51,056 nucleotides of DNA from Sandaracinaceae bacterium (GCA_019637095.1 JAHBWG010000071.1:1-51056); one strand, 5' to 3'. Shown: positions 1 to 8,168, counted from the first letter of the stretch. Notes: generated from the letters alone by a model not told the origin. Translations and numbers: made by a program.

Positions 1-58
1 GAACGGTGAGGGCGGCCGCCGAGGGCGCGCCGAGCACGCCGAACGGGGCCGTGAGAGG

Positions 59-88
59 GCTCGACCCCGGCTGGCGCCGGGGTCGAGC
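59..88. repeat. 12-bp perfect inverted repeat (hairpin)
   Basis: Bases 59-70 pair perfectly with 77-88 across a 6-base loop, giving a strong GC-rich stem. No T-run follows on either strand, so a classical intrinsic terminator is not shown. It lies about 230 bases past the stop of the minus-strand phosphoesterase and could end a transcript from either side. No gene is visible in bases 1-314. Confidence 0.5.
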
Positions 89-108
89 TGGACCGCCTGT
101 AGCAATCG

Positions 109-240
109 CAATCTTCGTTGTCCACGACCCTGGGTCGTGGACCAGACCAGGGTCGTGGACCAGACCAGACCCCACAATCTTCGTTGACTACGATCCTGGG
201 CCATGGACCAGACCAGGGCCATGGACCAGACCACGACCCC
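109..240. repeat. Diverged 66-bp tandem duplication with nested 18-bp repeats
   Basis: Units 109-174 and 175-240 both open with the 12-mer CAATCTTCGTTG and align along their whole length without gaps. Each unit contains an internal 18-bp tandem pair: GGTCGTGGACCAGACCAG at 133-150 and 151-168, and GGCCATGGACCAGACCAG at 199-216 and 217-234. In the first unit, 122-129 and 133-140 form an inverted repeat around a 3-base centre. The nested layout suggests two rounds of duplication followed by drift. No coding function is evident. Confidence 0.85.
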
Positions 241-314
241 TGGGTCGGATCGCTTCCGGCGCGCGCGGGAGGCCTCGCGTCGATGGTCGCGCTCGGCCGG
301 ATCTTCGGGACCGA

Positions 315-1616
315 TCATCCCATGATCACGACACGGTCCTGCATCGCGCCGTCTTCGGCGGCGTAGCGCGTGAGCGTGAGCGCTCCGTCCGCGTCCACCT
401 GCGCGATGGTCGTCCCGTGGCTGCGCGACGCCGCCTGGCGCAGCGCGATCTCCTCGGGCCGCGCGGCGCGCACGTCCTCGAGGTCCTCGTCCGGGTCGTA
501 GAGCACCGCGCCGCCGCCGCCGTCGATCAGGTAGGTGACGCCATCGACCGCGAAGCGCTCGTACGCGTGCACGTGCCCGGCGAGCACGAGCGGCACCCCG
601 TGCTCGACGCAGCGCGTGTGGACGGCCTCGCGCTGCGCGAGGCTGCCCGGCGCGTGGCGGCTGAAGGTGTAGGTCGGCCGGTGGAACGCGAGGACCGGGA
701 AGCGCACGTCGGCGTCGGCGCGCGCCGCCTCGAGCTCCGCGTCGAGCCACGCGAGCTGCGCCGCGTCGGTCGCGAGCGAGCTGGTCTCGCTGTCGAGGTG
801 GATGAAGCGGATCCCGCCGAACGTGTACGCGAAGTGGCGCGGGCTCGCGCCGGGCGCGCCTTGGCCGCCGAAGAGGCGGTCGTACATGTGGTCGACCTCG
901 TGGGCCATGTCGAACTCGTGGTTGCCGATCGTGACCATGAACGCGGCCTGCTGCGTGATCGGCGAGAAGCCGCGCATCATCGCGTTCCACGTGTCGAACG
1001 GGTTGGCGGCGTACGTGATGTCGCCGCCGTGCAGGACGAGGTCGGGCGCGTGGCGCGCGACGAGCTCGACCGACGGGTCGCTGAACGGGACGCTCGTGTC
1101 GGCGAGCCAGGCGAAGGAGAACGGCGTGCCCGTCTCGGGCGACGCGAGGAAGCTCCCGCTGACGGGCGGGCCCTCCGCCGGGGTGACCGTCCACTCGACC
1201 TGTTCGCCCGGCGCGAGGTCCTCGAGCACGACCTCGTGCAGCACGTGCCGGCCCGCGAAGTCGGGCAGGCGCGCGGCCATCCCGAGCGCGTCGCGCTCGT
1301 AGCGCACGTCGAACCCACGCTGCGCCGCCTCGGGCGCGTCGTCGCCGCTCGCGCGCCCGATGCGCACGGGGACCGCGGCGTCGACGTAGGTCTCGAAGCG
1401 CAGGTGCGCCCGACCGGGCGAGGTGAGCTGCACCCACGGCCCCTTGGTGAGCCCGCGGAAGTCGAGCGGCGAGCCGGCGTCCGGGCGCGGCTCGACGTGG
1501 GCGTCGAAGCCCGCGTCGAGGGGCGACGGATCGCCGTCGCACCCGAGGAGCTGGGCGGGGAGGAAGAGGCCGGCGCCCGCCCCGAGCGAGCGGCGCAAGA
1601 AGTCACGGCGGCGCAT
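315..1616 (-). CDS. Tat-exported purple-acid-phosphatase-like metallophosphoesterase lipoprotein
   Basis: A 433-residue protein. It begins with a twin-arginine signal (R3-R4-D-F-L) that ends in a lipobox LLGC with the lipidated Cys at 26, so export in folded form and membrane anchoring are expected. Residues of about 55-160 look like the fibronectin-like N-domain of purple acid phosphatases. The calcineurin-fold metal motifs follow: D173 (LADTS), GGDITYA near 197-203, GNHE 231-234 and a C-terminal GHVHAYER block. Such enzymes hydrolyse phosphomonoesters or diesters outside the cytoplasm. The ATG at 1616 is the only start that leaves the Tat signal at the N-terminus; the open frame upstream is a shadow of the divergent deacetylase. 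The exact substrate is unknown. Confidence 0.85.
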   Translation of the reverse strand: MRRRDFLRRSLGAGAGLFLPAQLLGCDGDPSPLDAGFDAHVEPRPDAGSPLDFRGLTKGPWVQLTSPGRAHLRFETYVDAAVPVRIGRASGDDAPEAAQRGFDVRYERDALGMAARLPDFAGRHVLHEVVLEDLAPGEQVEWTVTPAEGPPVSGSFLASPETGTPFSFAWLADTSVPFSDPSVELVARHAPDLVLHGGDITYAANPFDTWNAMMRGFSPITQQAAFMVTIGNHEFDMAHEVDHMYDRLFGGQGAPGASPRHFAYTFGGIRFIHLDSETSSLATDAAQLAWLDAELEAARADADVRFPVLAFHRPTYTFSRHAPGSLAQREAVHTRCVEHGVPLVLAGHVHAYERFAVDGVTYLIDGGGGAVLYDPDEDLEDVRAARPEEIALRQAASRSHGTTIAQVDADGALTLTRYAAEDGAMQDRVVIMG

Positions 1617-1787
1617 GCGCGCTGGAGCATACCCCCGAGACGCCGCGCGTTCGATGACGCCCCCCGCGTCGACCCCGAGACGCGGCGCCGTGGACGTCGA
1701 GCCACGACGCGCCCGCGCGCTCCGTGCGCGCGCAGGAGATCGGGGCCCTCGCCGCGGTTGGTACGCGGGCTGCCATCTGCGCCAGCC

Positions 1788-2738
1788 ATGATCGACCGCG
1801 CCTTCACCGTTGCCGCCCTCGCCCTCGCCATGCTCGCGCCCGCCGCGCGCCTCGCCGCCCAGGGGCCGGTGCTGCCGACGCTGCGTACCGCGCTCGACGC
1901 GACCGCGGACGTCGCGGAGGCGGCGCCCGAGCCCGCGCCGGAGCACGACGCGCTCGCCGCCGACATGGCGGACGGACGCACGACCCGCGGCTTCGCGCGC
2001 CACCGCATCCTGCACTTCACCTTCGACGACGGCCCGCGCGCGGCGACCACGCCCCGCGTGCTCGAGACGCTCGACGCGTACGGCGTCCGCGCGACCTTCT
2101 TCGTCGTCGGCCGTCAGCTCGAGGGCGCGCGCGGCGAGGGCGCGCGCGCGCTCGTGCGCGAGATGGCGGCGCGTGGCCACACCGTCGGGACCCACACGTG
2201 GGATCACGCCAACCTCACGCGCCTCACCGAGGCGCAGGTCGAGTCGCAGCTCGAGCGCTCGGAGCGCGCGTTCGAGGCGACGCTCGGCGGCCGCCCGTGG
2301 CTCGTGCGCCCGCCCTACGGCGCCCGCGACGCCCGCGTCGACGCGCTCCTCGCGCGCCGCGGCTACACCGCGATGCTCTGGAACCTCACCTCGTCCGACA
2401 CGGTCACGCGCGACCCCGACGTGATGGTCGAGCGCTTCCGCGCGCAGCTCGACCGCCAAGAGCGCCACCCGCTCGGCCCGGGCGGCATCGTCCTGTTCCA
2501 CGACACGCACGAGCACACCGTCGAGGCGCTGCCTCGGATCCTCGACGAGGTCCGCGCGCGCAACTGCGCGCTGCTCGAGCAGCCCGGCGAGGAGCTGTGG
2601 GACCTCGCGGGCGACCCGCGGCTCTACTTCCAGGCGCGCCAGGGGACCGCGGCGGCGACGAGCGTGCGCCTCGACGCGGCGACGCTCGCCGCGCGGCAAA
2701 CCGCCGTCCGCGCGGAGGCCGAGACCTACTGCCGCTGA
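1788..2738 (+). CDS. Polysaccharide deacetylase (NodB/CE4 family)
   Basis: A 316-residue protein with a Sec-type signal peptide (about residues 1-24, ending near LAAQ). The NodB domain starts near residue 72. The TFDDGP motif gives catalytic D80 and metal D81, and GTHTWDH supplies the metal histidines H136 and H140. RPPYG and a late FHDTHEHT block complete the CE4 set. These enzymes remove N- or O-acetyl groups from peptidoglycan, chitin oligomers or surface polysaccharide outside the inner membrane. The roughly 60-residue C-terminal tail after the catalytic domain is not recognised. ATG 1788 was chosen because it begins the signal peptide; the in-frame open stretch upstream overlaps the divergent gene and has no coding character. 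Confidence 0.88.
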   Translation: MIDRAFTVAALALAMLAPAARLAAQGPVLPTLRTALDATADVAEAAPEPAPEHDALAADMADGRTTRGFARHRILHFTFDDGPRAATTPRVLETLDAYGVRATFFVVGRQLEGARGEGARALVREMAARGHTVGTHTWDHANLTRLTEAQVESQLERSERAFEATLGGRPWLVRPPYGARDARVDALLARRGYTAMLWNLTSSDTVTRDPDVMVERFRAQLDRQERHPLGPGGIVLFHDTHEHTVEALPRILDEVRARNCALLEQPGEELWDLAGDPRLYFQARQGTAAATSVRLDAATLAARQTAVRAEAETYCR

Positions 2739-2782
2739 CGAGGCCCTTGTCGCCGCGCCCGGCTTCGGCGATGGTCCCGGTC

Positions 2783-3349
2783 ATGGCCGAGTTCGAAGTG
2801 AAGGTCCGCAACCTCGAGACGGGCGAGATGATGGTCGCGAGCATGCCCGACTGCGAGACGTGCATCGCGTGGCTGTCCGAGCGCCCGCAGAACCTCGAGA
2901 TCGTCTCGGTGCTCTCCGACGTCTCGCCCGCCGACAGCCGCCGCCTCAAGGAGGCGATGCGGCCCTACGACGCGGGCGAGCTGCGCCTCAAGCAGGAGTT
3001 CGATCGCCGCGTGACCGAGGCCGCGATGGCGCAGTACGGCAAGGAGCTCGAGCTGATCGAGGGCCTCCAGAAGGAGTCGCAGGAAGACGGGAGCCTCGAC
3101 CCGAACCGACCGCTCTCGGTGCGCTACGAGGTCGACGCGGGGCTCAGCGTGGTCGACGACCGGCGTCCGCTCACCGACGCCGCGCGCGCCGCGTGCATGG
3201 CGTGGATCGAGGAGCGCAACGGCTGGGTGCGGGGCAAGGGGCAGGTCGTCGGTGAGGCGCACCTCGAGGTGTGGCCGAACGACGTCCCGAGCGGCGACGA
3301 AGCGGACCGCGTGCTCGACGGCGGCCAGTTCTACCCGCGCCTCGCCTGA
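2783..3349 (+). CDS. Hypothetical protein, 188 aa
   Basis: Not recognised. It is a soluble, acidic-to-neutral protein with no signal peptide or membrane segment. It opens with a beta-rich stretch containing the pair C-E-T-C near residue 29, followed by a charged helical region (about 50-95) and a C-terminal domain rich in W and E. The composition is typical host coding sequence. ATG 2783 (MAEFEV) is preferred, and an in-frame ATG at 2771 would add four residues; neither has a convincing ribosome-binding site. The gene ends immediately before the first copy of the multi-hairpin repeat. Confidence 0.6.
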   Translation: MAEFEVKVRNLETGEMMVASMPDCETCIAWLSERPQNLEIVSVLSDVSPADSRRLKEAMRPYDAGELRLKQEFDRRVTEAAMAQYGKELELIEGLQKESQEDGSLDPNRPLSVRYEVDAGLSVVDDRRPLTDAARAACMAWIEERNGWVRGKGQVVGEAHLEVWPNDVPSGDEADRVLDGGQFYPRLA

Positions 3350-3600
3350 CTTGCTGAGGGGTGCTGCGCACCGAGCTTGCTGAGGGGTGCTTCGCACCCC
3401 TCCCCCGCTGCGGCGAAGCCGCAGCGGGGCCCCCTCCCCAGTGCGAACGCGGCGGAGCCGCGTTCGACCCCATCGCGGGGCGATGGGGCCCCCTCGGCCA
3501 ACGGCCCTCGCTGCGCGAGGGCCTGGCCTCGAACGGCGTCGTCGGTCGGGTGCGCGGTGCGCGCTCGATCGATCGACAGCGCTCGCTCGATCGAACGGGC
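3350..3600. repeat. Multi-hairpin dispersed repeat, family A copy 1 (convergent gap)
   Basis: Five consecutive perfect hairpins, each with a 3-base loop flanked by GC...GC, fill the gap between convergent genes: 3382-3402 (9-bp stem, loop ttc), 3403-3429 (12 bp, loop gaa), 3444-3466 (10 bp, loop gga), 3468-3488 (9 bp, loop ggg) and 3503-3523 (9 bp, loop tgc). A partial sixth precedes them near 3356-3375. A less structured tail (about 3524-3600) is shared with copy 2. The same array recurs at 6856-7160. It may act as a bidirectional terminator or as a REP/MITE-like element; no transposase lies nearby. Confidence 0.85.
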
Positions 3601-3611
3601 TCGGGGTTACC

Positions 3612-4163
3612 TCACGCAGGGGCGCGGACGTTCTCCACCGCGTACGTGCCGACCACGCGCCATCCTCCGTCGGCGCGCGCGAGGAGTCGGAACGTCCCGA
3701 GCTCGGTCGAGAGGGCGACGTGGCGATCGCAAGCGAGGCTGACGCGCCCGGCGTCGCGATCCACCGGGATGTCGCGCGCGCGGCCGTAGATCGCGCCGGT
3801 CGGGTCGACGTACTCGACGTCGACGCGCCGCGCGTCGGCGTCCGGCGGCAGGCGCAGGTGACCGACGCAGATCGCGACGCCCTCGTCGATCACGCAGCGC
3901 ACCGTCTCGCCCGGCTCGATCGTGAACTCGGCGATCTCCGCGCCGCGCGCGCGCAGCTCCTCGAGACCGCGCGCCGAGAGGCCGGCGCCGAGCGTCCCGT
4001 AGTGCGCGCGGATCGAGGCGATCCCGTCGACGACGGCGAGGAACGCGGTCGCGACCGCGGCGGCGCTCGCGTCGTCGAAGAGCTCGCGCTCGAGGTCGGC
4101 CTCCGCGTCGGGGGCGAGCGCGCCCGCGAGGTAGTCCGACAGCTCGCTCCACTCGGCGCTCAC
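3612..4163 (-). CDS. ECF-sigma-associated protein, putative anti-sigma factor
   Basis: A 183-residue protein starting at GTG 4163, which overlaps the sigma-factor stop by four bases (GTGA), so it is translationally coupled. The N-terminal 60 residues are helical and acidic, as in anti-sigma domains, but the zinc-finger motif HxxxCxxC is absent and no transmembrane helix is visible. The C-terminal half (about 85-183) is beta-rich with repeated short strands. Position after an ECF sigma gene suggests it binds and controls that sigma factor. This is inference from context; the family itself was not recognised. Confidence 0.6.
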   Translation of the reverse strand: MSAEWSELSDYLAGALAPDAEADLERELFDDASAAAVATAFLAVVDGIASIRAHYGTLGAGLSARGLEELRARGAEIAEFTIEPGETVRCVIDEGVAICVGHLRLPPDADARRVDVEYVDPTGAIYGRARDIPVDRDAGRVSLACDRHVALSTELGTFRLLARADGGWRVVGTYAVENVRAPA

Positions 4164-4690
4164 GACGCGTCCCCTTCGAGGCAGCGCCGCACCTCGGCGA
4201 GCGCCCGGTGGCGGAGCACGCGCACGTGGTTCGGCGTGAGCGTGAGCGCGTCCGCGATCTCGCCCGCGTCCTCGTCCGCGAAGTACGTGCGCTCGAGGAC
4301 GGCGCGCGCGCGCTCGGTGAGCTGCGAGAGGCACATCCAGAGGTGCATGCGGAAGCCGACGTACGCCGGCTCGTGCGCGTCGGGGACCGCGGGCACCGCG
4401 CGCCGCGAGCGCGCGCGCGTCCGGCGCGCCTCGTGGACCTTGTTGCGCGCGACACCGAGCACGAAGCCGCCGAGCCGCTCGCCGTCCTCGAGCCGCCCCG
4501 CGCGCAGCAGCACCAGCACGGTGGCGAGGGCGTCCTGCGCGAGGTCCTCCGCGGCGCCCGCGTCCCCGAGGTGGCGGCGCCCGTAGAGCCGCAGGATCGG
4601 CCCGAAGTGCGCGCAGAGCGCGGCCTCCGCCGCGGTCCGGTCGTCTCGGCTCGCGAGGCTCTTCGCGAGCGCGCTCAGATCCACGCTCAC
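4160..4690 (-). CDS. ECF-family RNA polymerase sigma factor
   Basis: A 176-residue protein with the two-domain ECF layout. Region 2 (about 25-90) carries AEDLAQDALATV, and region 4 (about 120-172) carries LTERARAVLERTYFADEDAG followed by a helix-turn-helix ending RHRALAEVRRCL. It directs core RNA polymerase to a small regulon, often its own operon. GTG 4690 overlaps the hydrolase stop (GTGA), placing it second in a hydrolase/sigma/anti-sigma-like operon. The promoter presumably lies in the 5623-5754 gap. The linker between domains is Arg/Pro-rich and longer than average. Confidence 0.85.
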   Translation of the reverse strand: MSVDLSALAKSLASRDDRTAAEAALCAHFGPILRLYGRRHLGDAGAAEDLAQDALATVLVLLRAGRLEDGERLGGFVLGVARNKVHEARRTRARSRRAVPAVPDAHEPAYVGFRMHLWMCLSQLTERARAVLERTYFADEDAGEIADALTLTPNHVRVLRHRALAEVRRCLEGDAS

Positions 4691-5622
4691 GCGGCGTGGC
4701 TCACGGCGCGGTCCGCGCGCGCGATCAGGGCGCGGACGATCTCCGCGTACGCGTCGGGGTCGTCGAGCCAGGGCAGGTGCCCGATCCCGGCGACGGCGGT
4801 GGTGGCGTCGGGCGCGAGCTCGGCCGCGGCCTCTGCGACCTCGAGCGCGCCGAAGGGATCGCTCGCCGAGACGCCGAACACGATCGGCATCGAGAGGCGC
4901 GCGAGCTGCGCCGCGTCAATCGACATCCCCGGCGCGCCGCCCGAGAGGCGCAGGCACGCGCCGAGCAACGAGCGGAACGTGCGCGGGAAGCTCGGCGCCG
5001 CGCCGAGGGCGGCCGTCACCTCGACGAGCTCGGGCGTGATCGCGGCGTCGGGGTGTCCCATCATCTTCCAGAGTCGACGCGCCTGCGTGGGGCCCGGCGG
5101 GTCGAGCGCCATCATCATCCGCCCGATCGGCTCCTTGCCCATGAGGCGCAGCGGGAACGGCGCGGCCGTGTCGAGGAGGAACGCGGGGATCCCGAGCGCC
5201 GCGATGCCGCGCACGCGCGACGGGTGCTCGAGGGCGAACCACGTCGTCCAGCGGGCGCCCATGGAGTTGGCCACGAACGTCGCGGACTCGAGCTCGAGCG
5301 CGTCGAGGACCTGCGCCAGCCACGCGACCGCGTGACGCTGGAGATCGACGCCGCGGTAGTCGAACCCGTCGGAGCCGCCGCCTCCCGGCCGGTCGGGCGC
5401 GAGCAGGCGCACGCCCTCGAGCCGGCTCATCAAGGGCGCCCAGCCGACCGCCGCGCCACCGCCGCCGTGGACCATCACCACCGGCTCCCCGCTCCCGAGC
5501 TCCAGCACCTGCGTGCGCACCTTCGCGCCGAGGTCGACCTCGAGCCAGCGCGTGCGCGTGTGGCCGATCCCGTGCGCCGCGAGAAAGCGGCCCTGCGCCT
5601 CTTCGAACCTCTTCGTGGACAT
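4687..5622 (-). CDS. Alpha/beta-fold hydrolase
   Basis: A 311-residue alpha/beta hydrolase. HGGGGAAVGW near residue 54 forms the oxyanion-hole region, ANSMGA holds the nucleophile Ser (an N-S-M-G elbow rather than G-x-S-x-G), SASDPFG offers the acid and GIGHLPW the catalytic His. The family hydrolyses esters, amides or C-C bonds of small or acyl substrates; the substrate is unknown. ATG 5622 has a strong GGAGG ribosome-binding site 5-6 bases upstream. It is the first gene of the sigma-factor operon and is divergent from a KAS III gene across a gap with a palindromic operator, so a role in lipid or acyl metabolism is plausible. Confidence 0.82.
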   Translation of the reverse strand: MSTKRFEEAQGRFLAAHGIGHTRTRWLEVDLGAKVRTQVLELGSGEPVVMVHGGGGAAVGWAPLMSRLEGVRLLAPDRPGGGGSDGFDYRGVDLQRHAVAWLAQVLDALELESATFVANSMGARWTTWFALEHPSRVRGIAALGIPAFLLDTAAPFPLRLMGKEPIGRMMMALDPPGPTQARRLWKMMGHPDAAITPELVEVTAALGAAPSFPRTFRSLLGACLRLSGGAPGMSIDAAQLARLSMPIVFGVSASDPFGALEVAEAAAELAPDATTAVAGIGHLPWLDDPDAYAEIVRALIARADRAVSHAA

Positions 5623-5727
5623 GCACCCTCCGTGGTCACCCGGCTCGTGACCCGAGGGGTGCAGGTCATTACACGCGAGCTGCGGATCGTTCGCCGGCGC
5701 CTCGCGCGAGTCCCCTTGCGTAGGCTT

Positions 5728-5742
5728 GTTAATACCATTAAC
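5728..5742. promoter_or_regulatory. 15-bp palindromic operator candidate
   Basis: GTTAATACCATTAAC is a perfect 6+6 inverted repeat around a 3-base centre. It stands out as AT-rich in GC-rich surroundings and sits 13 bases before the KAS III ATG and about 105 bases upstream of the divergent hydrolase. Its size and symmetry fit a TetR-type dimer site controlling both genes. The nearest TetR gene is at 7186-7896. Confidence 0.6.
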
Positions 5743-5754
5743 TCTCCCCCATCG

Positions 5755-6855
5755 ATGTCCACCGGCACCGCGCTGACAGGCTCGGGCGTCCACACGCCGC
5801 CCCACGTCGTGACCAACGAACAGCTCTGCGGGACGTTCAACACCTGGGCGCGCCGCCAGAACGCCGCCGGCGGGTCGCCGCCGATCGCGGAGTCGAGCCC
5901 CGAGCAGGTCGCGCAGCTCTCCGGGATCCGCGCGCGCCACTACGTCGACGCGAGCGGGATCCTCGATCCCGAGCGGATGTGCCCGCACATCCCGGATCGT
6001 CCGCCCTCGGAGCGCTCGGTGCAGGCGGAGCTCGCGCTCGCCGCCGCGACGCGCGCGCTCGCGTCCGCGGGCCGCGTCGGGGAGGACGTCGACCTCGTGA
6101 TCGTCGGCGCCTCCAGCCTGCAGCGCCCCTATCCCGCGATCGCGATCGAGCTACAGGACGCGCTCGGCGCGCGGGGCTTCGCGTACGACCTCTCCGTCGG
6201 CTGCGCGTCGGCGGCGTTCGGGATCCAGCTCGCGAGCGAGGCGATCCGCGCGGGCAGCGCGCGCTGCGCGCTCGTCTGTGCGCCGGAGATCCCTTCCGCC
6301 TACAGCAACTTCCGCGACCGCGACAGCCACTTCATCCTCGGCGACGCGGCGGCGGCGGTCGTCGTGGAGCCGCTCGAGCGCGCGCGCCCCGGCGCGTGGG
6401 AGATCCTCGCGAGCGCGAGCGCGTCGCGCTTCAGCTCGAGCGTGCGCAACGACGGCGGGTTCCTCAACCGCTGCGACGCGGAGGGGCGCGAGCGGCCCGA
6501 CAAGCTCTTCCACCAGGACGGCCGCCGCGTGTTCGGCGACATCGTGCGGCTCGTCCCGCGCTTCGCGACCGACCTGCTCGAGCGCGTCGGCCTCGGGCCG
6601 GGCGATCTCTCTCGCGCGTGGCTGCACCAGGCGAACGGCCGGATGAACGAGGCGATCGCGCAGCGGCTCTTCGGCGAGGGCGCGGGCGCCGAGCGCGCGC
6701 CGACGGTGCTCGCGGAGCTCGGCAACACCGCGGCCGCGGGCGCGCTCGTCGCGTTCGATCGCCACCGCGAGGGGCTCGCGCCCGGCGACCTCGGCGCGCT
6801 GCTCGCGTTCGGCGCGGGCTACACGCTCGGCGGCCAGGTCCTGCGTCAGCTCTGA
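5755..6855 (+). CDS. Beta-ketoacyl-ACP synthase III family protein (FabH/ketodecanoyl-synthase type)
   Basis: A 366-residue thiolase-fold enzyme with the KAS III triad: C150 (SVGCASAAFG), H291 (WLHQANGR) and N324 (ELGNTAAAG). Motifs such as LQRPYPAIA and FRDRDSHFILGDAA resemble, from memory, the Pseudomonas PA3286 beta-ketodecanoyl-ACP synthase group rather than housekeeping FabH. These enzymes condense an acyl-CoA with malonyl-ACP, linking fatty-acid degradation to synthesis. ATG 5755 follows the palindromic operator directly. The divergent hydrolase may act in the same pathway. The gene ends next to repeat family A copy 2. Confidence 0.85.
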   Translation: MSTGTALTGSGVHTPPHVVTNEQLCGTFNTWARRQNAAGGSPPIAESSPEQVAQLSGIRARHYVDASGILDPERMCPHIPDRPPSERSVQAELALAAATRALASAGRVGEDVDLVIVGASSLQRPYPAIAIELQDALGARGFAYDLSVGCASAAFGIQLASEAIRAGSARCALVCAPEIPSAYSNFRDRDSHFILGDAAAAVVVEPLERARPGAWEILASASASRFSSSVRNDGGFLNRCDAEGRERPDKLFHQDGRRVFGDIVRLVPRFATDLLERVGLGPGDLSRAWLHQANGRMNEAIAQRLFGEGAGAERAPTVLAELGNTAAAGALVAFDRHREGLAPGDLGALLAFGAGYTLGGQVLRQL

Positions 6856-7160
6856 GTCTGCTGAGGGTGCTTCGGCCCCCGCCCCCCGCTGCGGCGAAGC
6901 CGCAGCGGGGCCCCCTCCCCAGTGCGAGCGCGGCAGAGCCGCGTTCGACCCCATCGCGGGGCGATAGGGCCCCTCGACCTACGCCCGTCGCTGCGCGACG
7001 GGCTGGTCTCGAATGGCGCTGTCGGCCGCGTGCGCTCGACCCATCGACAGGCGTCGAGCTGACTGGAAGGTCGTGCCCTCGGCCGACGGTCCTGCGTGAT
7101 TGCCTCGCCTCGAAGGCGCGCTCGGCAGCGCTTGCGCTCGATCCATCGACAGGCTCCTCG
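6856..7160. repeat. Multi-hairpin dispersed repeat, family A copy 2 (convergent gap)
   Basis: The second copy of the element also lies between convergent genes. The 12-bp hairpin (6884-6910) is identical to copy 1. The next (about 6924-6947) keeps its stem with one G-T wobble, and the third (about 6949-6969) carries a mismatch. The fourth, 6983-7003, has two paired changes relative to copy 1 that both preserve base pairing. The tail module recurs twice here (about 7001-7065 and 7105-7153), each ending in a CGCTCGAYCCATCGACAGG block. No gene is seen in this 330-base gap. Confidence 0.82.
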
Positions 7161-7185
7161 CGCGCCGCGAGCGCGCGAGCGGCGA

Positions 7186-7896
7186 TCACGTGCGCGTGCG
7201 GGCTCTGCGCTTCGCGGGCGGCGCCGGGGGCCCGAGCCCGAGCTGCGTCGCGAGCGCCTCCACGAGGCGGTCGTACAGCTCTCCGTCCGCGAGGAGCGCG
7301 CGCGGCAGGTGCCCGTCGAGCTCCTGCCACACGAGCGCGTGCAGCTGCGCCCACACGAGGTAGGTGACGGTGACCAGGCGCGGCGGGACCTCGCCGCCGG
7401 TGAGCGGCTGGAGCGCGCGGCCCACGCCCGTCGGGACGTCCTGGTAGGCGGGCGGCAGCGCGAGCGCGCCGGCCGCCTCCGCGTCGGAGAGCACGCCCAC
7501 GAAGAGCCGCAGGATCTTCACGGCCGCGGTCGCGATCTCCGCGAGCGGCGCGCGGTAGCCGGGGACGACGGCGCCGTGGATCAGCACGTAGTCTTGCGGG
7601 TGCGCGAGCGCCCACGCGCGGTACGCGCGCGCGATCGCGCGAAAGCGCGCGCCGAAGTCGCGCGGGTCGAGGTCGGCGACGGCGCGCTCGGTCTGCTCGC
7701 CGAGGTCCGCGTAGCCGTCGACCACGAGCGCGGTGACGAGCGCGTCGCGGCTCGCGAAGTAGCGGTAGAGGGCCGGCGTCGAGATCCCGAGCGCGCGCGC
7801 GATCGAGCCGAGCGAGAGCGCGGCGGCGCCGTCCCGCGCGATCAGCGCACGCGCGGTCTCCTTGATCTCGTCTCGACGATCGCGACGCGAGTCCAA
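7186..7896 (-). CDS. TetR family transcriptional regulator with WHG-type C-terminal domain
   Basis: A repressor of about 236 residues. The N-terminal helix-turn-helix reads LSLGSIARALGISTPALYRY, and the C-terminal ligand domain carries PQDYVLIHGAVVPGY and a YLVWAQLHALVWQEL block typical of the WHG subgroup. TTG 7896 with GGGGA just upstream gives a normal-length TetR. The frame stays open to 8052, but the extra residues are Arg/Pro-rich and unlike coding sequence, so the start is uncertain. It is divergent from the aldehyde dehydrogenase and may regulate it, or the nearby palindrome at 5728. Confidence 0.78.
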   Translation of the reverse strand: MDSRRDRRDEIKETARALIARDGAAALSLGSIARALGISTPALYRYFASRDALVTALVVDGYADLGEQTERAVADLDPRDFGARFRAIARAYRAWALAHPQDYVLIHGAVVPGYRAPLAEIATAAVKILRLFVGVLSDAEAAGALALPPAYQDVPTGVGRALQPLTGGEVPPRLVTVTYLVWAQLHALVWQELDGHLPRALLADGELYDRLVEALATQLGLGPPAPPAKRRARTRT

Positions 7897-8168
7897 CGTT
7901 CCCCGCGGGCACGCATGGCCGACGGTGGGGGCGCGCGCAAGCGCTCGCGAGCGCGCGCGCACGGTCGCGCGAGGTGGCGAGCGCGGCCTCGTGTGGTAGG
8001 TCGGGAGAGGATCGGCCTCGCACGAACGCGCGCCAGGGCGCCGCGGCCGCACGCGGGAGCGCGTGCGCAGGGGGCGGCCGGAGCGTCACTCGCCAAGGGA
8101 CACGCCTCGCGCGTGCGCCGGCGGTCGACCCTCGCCGGGGCTCCCCCCACCGACGAAAGGAGAGAGAC

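Noticed and set aside
109-240. Possible CRISPR array
   Set aside because: Units are directly tandem with no unique spacers, only two units exist and no cas gene is near.
6-1787. Very long plus-strand open frame running into the deacetylase gene
   Set aside because: It is the antisense shadow of the phosphoesterase gene: Arg-rich and low complexity, without a signal peptide at its start. The real deacetylase starts at 1788.
1617-2699. Minus-strand extension upstream of the phosphoesterase
   Set aside because: It is antisense to the deacetylase and would bury the Tat signal inside the protein.
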